In this document: one piece after another, positions 6,321-12,175 of the stretch
Layout of the letters: the number at the start of each line of letters is the position of its first letter
Position numbering within the stretch: the stretch's first letter is position 1
Virus record (IMG/VR): IMGVR_UViG_3300019776_000162
Location: 1 to 37,715 of that record
Reading direction: 5' to 3' (one strand)
Length of the DNA: 37,715 nt
From: a virus
Program-made: the position numbers and the translations under genes
The notes under the pieces: model-generated
Database searches by the model: none
What the model saw: only the letters and a program-made list of their open reading frames with translations
Told to the model about the DNA's origin: nothing

Positions 6321-6651
6321 CTGCTTTGTCTCGCATAATGTCGCCATTAACTTCAATACGCTTGCGGTCAATCTGGCGAATAGTATCAATTACATCACTA
6401 GCCCAAAAAATATCAGATTGCGTATATTTTGTTCCATACTCACTGTTTATGATGTTTGCTTTATGCTCGGCTGCAAACCAAGACCATGCAGAAAATGCGT
6501 AGATAATGAAACTTATTGCGCTTGCAACTGACAATAAAAACCCAAATATATTAGACAAGAAGCCAATCCCATTATAATTGTCCAAACTATAAGCCAAAAG
6601 AAATGCTCCTATAATCCCAGCACAAATAATTGCTATTAAAATACTAATCAT
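6310..6651 (-). CDS. Conserved phage membrane protein
   Basis: A 113-residue protein with two hydrophobic segments (residues about 2-20 and 35-56) and a conserved-looking cytoplasmic tail containing AAEHKANIINSEYGTKYT and DTIRQIDRKRIEVNGD. Tails of this kind recur in small membrane proteins of early regions of betaproteobacterial and enterobacterial phages. GGGGA precedes the ATG. A role in superinfection exclusion is conceivable but unproven. Confidence 0.75.
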   Translation of the reverse strand: MISILIAIICAGIIGAFLLAYSLDNYNGIGFLSNIFGFLLSVASAISFIIYAFSAWSWFAAEHKANIINSEYGTKYTQSDIFWASDVIDTIRQIDRKRIEVNGDIMRDKADEK

Positions 6652-6660
6652 CTCAATCCC

Positions 6661-6777
6661 CTAAATTAAATTTAAAATTAACCAACCACCAAATACAACA
6701 ATTACTAAAATCAATGCGCCAATAATGTCACTGTTAGTTGGCGGTTTTTCGTATTTTAAGTTTTTGTAGTCTTTCAT
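6661..6777 (-). CDS. Small single-helix membrane protein
   Basis: A 38-residue protein: a polar N-terminus (MKDYKNLKYEKPPTNS) followed by one transmembrane helix (IIGALILVIVVFGGWLILNLI). GGAG lies 7 nt before the ATG. First gene after the promoter at 6811-6838. Function unknown; a partner of the membrane protein encoded next is possible. Confidence 0.65.
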   Translation of the reverse strand: MKDYKNLKYEKPPTNSDIIGALILVIVVFGGWLILNLI

Positions 6778-6810
6778 TTTCCATCTCCAAAATGTTTATA
6801 ACGTTTAATC

Positions 6811-6838
6811 ATTATATCAATCTATTTAAGAAAGTAAA
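6811..6838 (-). promoter_or_regulatory. Leftward promoter with inverted-repeat element
   Basis: On the - strand, TTTACT (6833-6838), a 16-bp spacer and a perfect TATAAT (6811-6816). The -35 lies inside a 20-bp inverted repeat, CTATTTA-N6-TAAATAG (6822-6841), which could be an operator. Same arrangement as at 4550-4577. Confidence 0.65.
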
Positions 6839-6853
6839 TAGTATTGGATAAAA

Positions 6854-6877
6854 TAAATGCTAAATTAATAGCATTTA
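6854..6877. repeat. 9-bp inverted repeat, possible leftward terminator
   Basis: TAAATGCTA (6854-6862) and TAGCATTTA (6869-6877) pair perfectly around a 6-nt loop. Read on the - strand the stem is followed by TTTTATCC, so it could end transcription of 7037-7387 before the next promoter. The stem is AT-rich and weak; an operator is the alternative. Confidence 0.45.
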
Positions 6878-6934
6878 AATTAACCATTGCACAATTACCC
6901 TATAAAATTTACGCCATATAGAGTTTAACGCATT

Positions 6935-7012
6935 GTAGATTGTCATGATACTTTTGGAAACAATCTACTGCGCATTGTGCCAGTTTGCCTTGCCCAGTTC
7001 TGGTCGAGTAGA
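6935..7012. other. Structured intergenic element with competing stems
   Basis: GTAGATTGT (6935-6943) pairs perfectly with ACAATCTAC (6960-6968). The latter overlaps TCTACT (6964-6969), which can instead pair with AGTAGA (7007-7012) around an inner GCCAG/CTGGT stem (6979-6983, 7000-7004). The two folds exclude each other. The stretch is richer in G+C than its surroundings and has no convincing gene. It lies in the 259-nt gap 6778-7036. Confidence 0.4.
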
Positions 7013-7036
7013 GGATTATGGCTACCAAGTTATTAT

Positions 7037-7387
7037 TTATACTTCTTCTAAAGTAATTATTACATCTTTCCAAAATCCTCCAGCCAATGTTGCATATCTG
7101 CAATCGCTTGATAGTTCGTTAACTATTAATTTTAAACCATGCTTAACGAGTTCTTTATTAAGGAAGGAAATGTATTTATTCACTTCTCTCCAAACTTTTA
7201 AAGTTCTATCTGTAGAACCGCAACTATTTCTGTATCCAGTTTTATATACTCCATTCTTAATAATTGCATTCAAAGTTTCAGAAGCTCCTCCTATAACAAA
7301 TTCTAATTTTTTATTTAATCTATAATCTATATCATTTGCTTTTTTAGCGGCTTTTAATAAAAAATCTTCTGGTATAGATAAACTCAT
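7037..7387 (-). CDS. Hypothetical protein
   Basis: A 116-residue protein of mixed alpha/beta appearance with a basic centre. GAGG lies 8 nt before the ATG. It stands alone between the promoter region 7388-7453 and the structured gap 6778-7036, so it may be its own transcription unit. No family recognised. Confidence 0.7.
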   Translation of the reverse strand: MSLSIPEDFLLKAAKKANDIDYRLNKKLEFVIGGASETLNAIIKNGVYKTGYRNSCGSTDRTLKVWREVNKYISFLNKELVKHGLKLIVNELSSDCRYATLAGGFWKDVIITLEEV

Positions 7388-7406
7388 ATTTAAATCCTCA
7401 ATAAAT

Positions 7407-7450
7407 TAATAAAGTAAAATAATATTACACTAAATATGTAATAAAGTAAA
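7407..7450 (-). promoter_or_regulatory. Leftward promoter with two TTTACTTTATTA elements
   Basis: On the - strand, TTTACT (7445-7450), a 17-bp spacer and TAATAT (7422-7427) drive the gene at 7387. The first element is at 7439-7450. A second identical 12-mer (7407-7418) lies 32 bp downstream, near the expected transcription start, where a bound regulator would block initiation. Confidence 0.6.
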
Positions 7451-7453
7451 CAA

Positions 7454-7660
7454 TTAACCTAGTAATTTTTTCTTATACTCTGCCACTTTATCCATCTTTT
7501 CAAAGTAATCGCTTAACTTTTCAGCGTTGTTCATTCTGAGATTATCGCTCTCACGATTAGCAATGAGATAGATAGTGTTGTAATGAATGCCAGTATCTCG
7601 TGATACTTCACTCAGGTTAGATTGTTTTAATCGTTGCTTGATTTCTATTGCTGTTAGCAT
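7454..7660 (-). CDS. Cro/CI-like helix-turn-helix regulator
   Basis: A 68-residue protein with a helix-turn-helix spanning about residues 4-45: EIKQRLKQSNLSEVSRDTGI then HYNTIYLIANRES. This is the short Cro-like form without a cleavable C-terminal domain. AAGGA lies 6 nt before the ATG. It sits immediately upstream of the two-element promoter at 7407-7450, so it may bind that element and control early leftward transcription; this is inferred from position. Confidence 0.8.
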   Translation of the reverse strand: MLTAIEIKQRLKQSNLSEVSRDTGIHYNTIYLIANRESDNLRMNNAEKLSDYFEKMDKVAEYKKKLLG

Positions 7661-7662
7661 GG

Positions 7663-8313
7663 TTAATCCTTAAATGTTAATCGTTTGTAAACTTTGCGCG
7701 TAATCTCTACATCGTGGCGACAATACTCAGCGATTTCATCAATCTTTCCATCTTGATACATAGGCCATACATCAGCACCAGTTACGCCAGTTTTTCCTTC
7801 AATCCCTAGAACTTTAAAGAGTTTATCCAGGCTGATTCTGTTGCCATATCCAGCAAAGTAAGTCATCGTGTCAAAAACAGTGTCAGACCATGATTTTGCA
7901 TTGAATTGGATAAATGCAGGTGGCCTGATTCCTAAAATAATTGCGCGCTGGAATAAGAAACGCAAATCAAACGCATTTACGTTATGGCCTACAAATGTAG
8001 CATCAAGTCCGCGCGGATTGCTTTCCTCTAAATCACGAAAAAACACCTCTATAATCTGTTTTTCAGTACCTACGGCTGATTTAATCTCCCCATCATCAAT
8101 ACACCATCCAATGCAGCAAATAGAGCCATATGCGCCATCAAATGATGTTTTTGCCACAGCATCATTAATTGCATCAATCTTTTGTGTTGCTTCCCATTCC
8201 GCAATAGTTTCTGCTTTCTTCATGGATGCTGGCGGTTTAACATCTGCTGCAATAGATGCAATGATGTCTGCATTTTGGCAAGGTATAGTTTCAATATCAA
8301 AAGTTACTATCAT
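7663..8313 (-). CDS. DEDDy 3'-5' exonuclease (PolB-exonuclease-like)
   Basis: A 216-residue RNase H-fold exonuclease of the 'predicted 3'-5' exonuclease related to PolB' type. The Exo motifs are visible: I, FDIETIP with D6 and E8; II, GHNVNAFDLRFL with D116; III, YCRHDVEI with Y197 and D201 (Y-x3-D, so DEDDy). No polymerase domain follows, so it acts as a separate nuclease. It lies 2 nt upstream of the HTH gene and downstream of SSB-like and Sak4-like genes, suggesting a role in recombination or end processing. Confidence 0.85.
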   Translation of the reverse strand: MIVTFDIETIPCQNADIIASIAADVKPPASMKKAETIAEWEATQKIDAINDAVAKTSFDGAYGSICCIGWCIDDGEIKSAVGTEKQIIEVFFRDLEESNPRGLDATFVGHNVNAFDLRFLFQRAIILGIRPPAFIQFNAKSWSDTVFDTMTYFAGYGNRISLDKLFKVLGIEGKTGVTGADVWPMYQDGKIDEIAEYCRHDVEITRKVYKRLTFKD

Positions 8314-8361
8314 TTTGCTTTATCCTTTAATGGCGACTTACTCAGTTAAGATGCGCCGCTG

Positions 8362-8853
8362 TTAAATTCCGTTTAATCCACTTCCATTTTCTTTATGCCA
8401 CGCACAATGACACTTTGAGCACAACCACCTTACGGACATTGGATATGCGTAATCATCATGATGGCCGTGTATTCTTACATCACTTATCCCGCAATTTTCG
8501 CATTCATATTTTTTTATTAACCTACCATCCCTTATTGCATTATTAACTACATGAGATGCTGCACGTTTTATTACGTTTGATTCAGTCCACTTATTTTTTG
8601 CTTTTCTAGCATTTAATTTTCCAGCTTCAGTTTGAATATAAGCTTTTCTTGCCTCAACTCTATGCGGTAAATTTGCGCGGCTTCTATCATATTCAATATA
8701 ATAGTCATGGTTTTTTAAAATATTTTCTTTTGTATCTTTTTTTGTGCAGGATTTGCATTTATTTAAATGTCCATCTGCCATCTTCTTGTGTTTGTAAAAC
8801 TCAGTCAATGGCAGATTTTCATTACACTTAAAACATATTTTAGAATTACACAT
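8362..8853 (-). CDS. HNH endonuclease-like protein
   Basis: A 163-residue protein with two parts: an N-terminal zinc ribbon (CFKC at 7-10, CKSC at about 33-36) and a C-terminal HNH-like core, CENCG...IHGHHDDYAYPMSVRWLC followed by CHCAWHKENG. This layout is common in free-standing phage HNH proteins. It sits as a cassette between the SSB-like and exonuclease genes with 42-48 nt gaps, larger than usual here, which suggests a mobile insertion. GAGG precedes the ATG. Confidence 0.8.
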   Translation of the reverse strand: MCNSKICFKCNENLPLTEFYKHKKMADGHLNKCKSCTKKDTKENILKNHDYYIEYDRSRANLPHRVEARKAYIQTEAGKLNARKAKNKWTESNVIKRAASHVVNNAIRDGRLIKKYECENCGISDVRIHGHHDDYAYPMSVRWLCSKCHCAWHKENGSGLNGI

Positions 8854-8895
8854 GATTTATCCTCGTGTTTAGAATAAACCCATTATAGCATAATT

Positions 8896-9549
8896 CTAAT
8901 TAAAAGGTATGTCATCAGAAAAATCATCAAAACCACCAGCATCATGTCCTTGATTTACTTGTTGTACATTGCCTGATTTATTGGTGCGTCTGTCATTAAT
9001 TGGTTTATTCATTAATGATTGCATCATTTTTCCCAACTTTTCTGGCTTAGTCTTTTTATCTAAAATCTCACTAGCAGTCAGTTCAGAATCAGCCTCAAAT
9101 ACACCATAAACAATTACACGGTCATTATGTTTTGATGGGTCGTCTTGATGGTCTGAAAGCTCTTGCTGTAGCAATAATCCAATACGTTTTCCCATTAATG
9201 ATGGATAGCCATTTTTAGATTCATTAATCATGGCCTTTGCTTCGTTATCCCATTTCTCAAAGTTAATGGAACCTTCGTTAGCTTCTTTTGTGCGAGTGCA
9301 GCATAAAATAGCCTGTACGGTTGCCATGCTTGGCAATGTTTTCCCTTCTGCATTGACTGTGTATAAATCTAGGTATTGCGCCGTTTGGCCGTCATCCATT
9401 TTAAATGACAATCCAAAACCTTCTGTGCCTTTTTTGCTAAGTAACTTTTCAGCGCGTGTAATAGTGCCGATATATTTACCGCTGGTGCGGATTGATTGAT
9501 TAGTACGGTCTGCTTGTCTTGCCTCTTCTGCGTTAAGTTTTAAACTCAT
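8896..9549 (-). CDS. Single-strand DNA-binding-like protein with SSB-type tail
   Basis: A 217-residue protein. The N-terminal two thirds look like an OB-type or DUF669-like beta domain (SGKYIGTITRAEKLLSKKGT, FGLSFKMDDGQTAQYLDLY). A flexible polar linker follows, then DDFSDDIPFN at the very C-terminus (208-217), nearly the DDDIPF tail by which bacterial SSB recruits partner proteins. It lies directly after the Sak4-like ATPase gene, a usual recombinase/SSB pairing. It probably coats phage single strands during replication and annealing. Confidence 0.75.
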   Translation of the reverse strand: MSLKLNAEEARQADRTNQSIRTSGKYIGTITRAEKLLSKKGTEGFGLSFKMDDGQTAQYLDLYTVNAEGKTLPSMATVQAILCCTRTKEANEGSINFEKWDNEAKAMINESKNGYPSLMGKRIGLLLQQELSDHQDDPSKHNDRVIVYGVFEADSELTASEILDKKTKPEKLGKMMQSLMNKPINDRRTNKSGNVQQVNQGHDAGGFDDFSDDIPFN

Positions 9550-9570
9550 GATAGTTCCTTAAAGTCTGAT

Positions 9571-10209
9571 TTATGATGCTTGGTAATAATCGACAATAGC
9601 CGCATCAATTTTAGCTAAGTCGTTTTCTATATGTGATTCCTCAAACATTCCAATAGGACTTTTACAAGTATCGTTCCCATTATTTTGAGTGCTGAATACA
9701 TATTGTTCATTAATAATCTGTGAGCGCAAAACAATAGTAAACATACCCTCAACTGTAATCACTTGGTCAAGCATCTTTCCAATTGTTTTAGCTTTAACTC
9801 TTCCGTGCTCATCATTCTCGGTATGAGATAAAATATAAACACGCTTATGTGCCGGCAAGTTGTTTGCTGTGCTTAAAATATTCCAGGCATTGCGACCAAT
9901 CTCGGTAAATTTGTCATAGCCTTTCTCAGCACTGCGGCGCATAAACTCATTGCTCATTACATATTGAAAGTCATCAATTACAATAACATCTCGTGATGTT
10001 TTTAACATTGCATTGCAAATTGCATCTGCGTTATCTGTATGGTAAATATTGCCTTGTGGATTATCTTTGCTGACTACTGACCATTTAGAACGGAACGGCA
10101 GAGGCTTGCTGATTGCTTGAATCAGTAATGTATTTTCTGCTTTCATATTGCGAAGGCTGGCTGACTTTCCCGTTCCTGATTGCCCCAAAATCATCGTAGT
10201 GATGCTCAT
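9571..10209 (-). CDS. Sak4-like RecA-fold ATPase, single-strand annealing recombinase
   Basis: A 212-residue P-loop protein with Walker A GQSGTGKS (9-16), Walker B VIVIDD (75-80) and a sensor-like VYILSHTEND near residues 125-135. Size and layout match the phage AAA ATPases grouped as Sak4, RecA/Rad51-related proteins that promote annealing with an SSB partner. AGGAG lies 6 nt before the ATG. The gene lies just upstream of the SSB-like gene and overlaps a small acidic ORF at its 5' end. Confidence 0.8.
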   Translation of the reverse strand: MSITTMILGQSGTGKSASLRNMKAENTLLIQAISKPLPFRSKWSVVSKDNPQGNIYHTDNADAICNAMLKTSRDVIVIDDFQYVMSNEFMRRSAEKGYDKFTEIGRNAWNILSTANNLPAHKRVYILSHTENDEHGRVKAKTIGKMLDQVITVEGMFTIVLRSQIINEQYVFSTQNNGNDTCKSPIGMFEESHIENDLAKIDAAIVDYYQAS

Positions 10210-10321
10210 TATTAACTCCTTTAGTCTTTAACTCGTTAAATTCATATACTTCATATTCCTGATGATTTTCTTGCAACTCTCTATCATCGCCATAATCAGG
10301 TATGTAGTAATCATTACTCAT
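10085..10321 (-). CDS. Small acidic ORF nested into the Sak4-like gene start
   Basis: A 78-residue ORF. The ATG at 10321 has GAGG 8 nt upstream and follows the strong leftward promoter, so it would be the first early protein. Its first 37 residues or so are acidic (MSNDYYIPDYGDDRELQ...); the rest is read in another frame through the first 125 nt of the ATPase gene. The N-terminal part looks like real coding sequence, while the overlapping tail is polar and low in complexity. Possibly real, with translational coupling. Confidence 0.5.
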   Translation of the reverse strand: MSNDYYIPDYGDDRELQENHQEYEVYEFNELKTKGVNNEHHYDDFGAIRNGKVSQPSQYESRKYITDSSNQQASAVPF

Positions 10322-10353
10322 TTCCATATCCTCAATAATTAACCTACAACTGA

Positions 10354-10382
10354 ATATTAAATATATTTACTAAATATGTCAA
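10354..10382 (-). promoter_or_regulatory. Main leftward early promoter with palindrome
   Basis: On the - strand, a perfect TTGACA (10377-10382), a 17-bp spacer and TAATAT (10354-10359): the best sigma70-type promoter seen in the window. A palindrome ATATTTA-C-TAAATAT (10363-10377) fills the spacer and touches the -35 box, a likely repressor site. Confidence 0.75.
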
Positions 10383-10389
10383 ATATTAT

Positions 10390-10418
10390 TTGCATTTAAA
10401 TTAATTTAGTTTTATAGT
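10390..10418 (+). promoter_or_regulatory. Rightward promoter candidate
   Basis: TTGCAT (10390-10395), a 17-bp spacer and TATAGT (10413-10418) lie upstream of the first rightward gene. The -35 is weak (3 of 6 consensus bases), so it may need activation. It is divergent from and adjacent to the leftward promoter. Confidence 0.5.
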
Positions 10419-10450
10419 TTCGTTACGTTAATTAATTGAGGAGTTATAAA

Positions 10451-10579
10451 ATGAATGATAAGTATATGTACGTATTTTTAAATAAAGTAACTGGTGAATA
10501 TATTTTAAGAGAATCGGATTTATTCAAAAATAATTGTGATGTTTATCTGGGAAAATTTAAATTGGAGATTGAAAAATGA
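10451..10579 (+). CDS. Small hypothetical protein, first gene of the rightward unit
   Basis: A 42-residue protein with GAGGAG about 8 nt upstream and an ATGA overlap with the next gene. Mixed composition (YMYVFLNKVTGEYILRESD); no family recognised. The strong ribosome binding site and coupling support it. Confidence 0.6.
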   Translation: MNDKYMYVFLNKVTGEYILRESDLFKNNCDVYLGKFKLEIEK

Positions 10580-10800
10580 ATCAGAAAGAAAGATTATTGA
10601 ATCACCTGGAACTATACGGCTCGATTAACCCATTGCAAGCATGTGAGATATTGGGGATTTATAGGCTATCAGACACAATTTATCGTTTGCGCTGTGATGG
10701 TCATCAAATAGATACTTACAATTTATATGTTAAAAATAAATTTGGTGAGCAATGCATAATGGGTGAATATCACCTTATAAATCCATTTACAATTATTTGA
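10576..10800 (+). CDS. Helix-turn-helix protein
   Basis: A 74-residue protein with a winged-helix-like pattern: ERLLNHLELYGSINPLQACE, then LGIYRLSDTIYRLRCDGHQI, then a short beta wing. Such proteins are common near phage replication genes. The start overlaps the previous stop (ATGA). It could be an early regulator of the rightward unit. Confidence 0.75.
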   Translation: MNQKERLLNHLELYGSINPLQACEILGIYRLSDTIYRLRCDGHQIDTYNLYVKNKFGEQCIMGEYHLINPFTII

Positions 10801-10872
10801 ATTAGGTATATATTTACATTACTAGCTGTCGTAGGCTAATAAATAGGAACTCTTTAAAATGACTTTTTTGCT

Positions 10873-10945
10873 CAATCCATTACTCAAGACCCACTCATGC
10901 GCCAGCATAAACCTATTGGGAATTACGACCTTGTTTAGTGGATTG
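10873..10945 (+). promoter_or_regulatory. Structured RNA leader before the replication genes
   Basis: CAATCCATTA (10873-10882) pairs with TAGTGGATTG (10936-10945) over 10 bp with one G-U. Inside it, CCCA can pair with TGGG, and ATGC-GCCA-GCAT forms a small hairpin. The outer stem ends 5 nt before the AGGAG of the gene at 10963. It occupies most of the 162-nt gap 10801-10962 and could act as a translation switch, attenuator or conserved RNA. Confidence 0.45.
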
Positions 10946-10962
10946 ACTAAAGGAGTTATTTT

Positions 10963-11079
10963 ATGAGTTGGTCTCAATATGAATTTCTTAAAGCTGAATG
11001 GATTAAAAATAATCCTAATTCCACGCCTGAGCAATATCAAAAAGCCATGACAGAAATTGCTAGAAAGTGCGGTGTTTAA
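10963..11079 (+). CDS. Small conserved-looking phage protein
   Basis: A 38-residue protein with AGGAG 7 nt upstream. The pattern WIKNNPNSTPEQYQKAMTEI resembles very short proteins that precede replication genes in other phages. Its stop overlaps the initiator start (TAATG), indicating coupled translation. Confidence 0.65.
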   Translation: MSWSQYEFLKAEWIKNNPNSTPEQYQKAMTEIARKCGV

Positions 11080-11762
11080 TGAAGTGGTTTAAACATGATG
11101 CAGACGCTAGCAATGATGCAAAACTTAAAAAACTACGTTTGAAATATGGCGCTCAAGGTTATGGAATTTATTGGTATTGCTTAGAGCTTATTGCCCGTAA
11201 TGTCGAAAAACATAATCTAACTTTTGAGCTTGAACACGATGCAGAATTGATTGCAGATGATTTTAAGTTAAGCTCCGATTTGGTGCAACATATTATGACT
11301 TATATGGTTGATTTAGGGCTTTTTGAAAACACTGACGGAATTATTACTTGTTTAAAAATGGCAACTAGAACAGATGAATACACTCAAAAGTTAATACAAA
11401 GGATTAAGATTAATCCCGACAATGTCCCGACACTATCGGTACAAAATCCAGAAAAGTCCGTATTAATAGAAGAGAATAGAATAGAAGAGAATAGACAAGA
11501 ATATAAAAACATTACGCCTTTAGCGATGCTAAAAGCTATGGGGGTATCAGAATCTTTGGCTCGTGATTGGATTAAAGTCCGTAAAGAAAAAAAACAGGCG
11601 ATAACTCAAACGGCATTAGACAGAATTAAATCTCATGCTGAGAAAAATGGATATACATTGGAAAGTGCCATTAAGATTTCAGTTGAAAATGGATGGGCAG
11701 GGTTTAACGTAAGCTGGATAGAGGAAACTCAACCAATATCAGAAAAGATTAAATTTGTATGA
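11079..11762 (+). CDS. Replication initiator-like protein (DUF4373 / Lin1244-like N-terminal domain)
   Basis: A 227-residue protein. MKWFKHDADASNDAKLKKLR and YGAQGYGIYWYCLELIA form the DUF4373-type winged-helix domain of phage replication proteins (about residues 1-95). IEENRIEENR, encoded by a tandem 15-bp repeat, lies in the middle, followed by a basic helical C-terminal domain. The start at 11079 (TAATG overlap) is preferred over an in-frame position at 11067. It lies directly upstream of primase-like and helicase genes, matching an initiator/loader that works like lambda O. Confidence 0.75.
   Translation: MKWFKHDADASNDAKLKKLRLKYGAQGYGIYWYCLELIARNVEKHNLTFELEHDAELIADDFKLSSDLVQHIMTYMVDLGLFENTDGIITCLKMATRTDEYTQKLIQRIKINPDNVPTLSVQNPEKSVLIEENRIEENRQEYKNITPLAMLKAMGVSESLARDWIKVRKEKKQAITQTALDRIKSHAEKNGYTLESAIKISVENGWAGFNVSWIEETQPISEKIKFV
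11465..11494. repeat. 15-bp tandem repeat, candidate replication-origin iterons
   Basis: AATAGAAGAGAATAG occurs twice in tandem without mismatch, encoding IEENR twice inside the initiator gene. Tandem in-frame repeats inside initiator genes are a known form of phage origin, as in lambda O. Only two perfect copies are present. Confidence 0.55.
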
Positions 11763-12175
11763 GCGTAGAAAACTTACTATCAAGGTTGCAAAAGGTTAAA
11801 AAGACTGGCAACGGAAAATGGATGTGCCAATGCCCATCACATAACGATAAAACTGCAAGCATGGTTGTTAATGATGTTGGTGATGGTCGCATATTAATTA
11901 ACTGTTTTGCAGGGTGTGACACATACTCGATATTGAGGGATATTGGTTTAGATTGGCAGGATGTAATGCCAGAAAATGCCATTGATAATAATTTACAAAG
12001 GGTAAAGAAATTTTTATACCCATCAGAGGCGTTAGAAATTGTTAAATTTGAGGCGCAAATAGTTTCATTAATTGCAATAGATATTAAAAATAAACAAATC
12101 GTTACTCCAGAAATGTTAGATAGATTGCTAACATCAGTTGAGCGCATTAATAAATCAATAGAGGCTACAAAATGA
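11759..12175 (+). CDS. Primase zinc-binding-domain protein without catalytic domain
   Basis: A 138-residue protein. Residues 20-55 show a primase zinc finger: C23-x-C25-P-x-H28-x-D30-K and C49-F-A-G-C53. The rest is helical, and no TOPRIM or archaeal-type primase domain is present, so it is only the DNA-recognition half of a DnaG/gp4-type primase. It overlaps both the initiator stop and the helicase start (ATGA), suggesting a split primase-helicase that recruits host primase. Confidence 0.75.
   Translation: MSVENLLSRLQKVKKTGNGKWMCQCPSHNDKTASMVVNDVGDGRILINCFAGCDTYSILRDIGLDWQDVMPENAIDNNLQRVKKFLYPSEALEIVKFEAQIVSLIAIDIKNKQIVTPEMLDRLLTSVERINKSIEATK

Noticed and set aside
6945-7325. A 126-codon open frame on the + strand
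   Set aside because: It runs antisense through the 116-residue gene at 7037-7387, which has a ribosome binding site and fits the leftward gene order. The + frame has no ribosome binding site and no recognisable protein pattern.
7868-8365. A 165-codon + strand frame
   Set aside because: Antisense shadow of the DEDDy exonuclease gene, which has all catalytic motifs.
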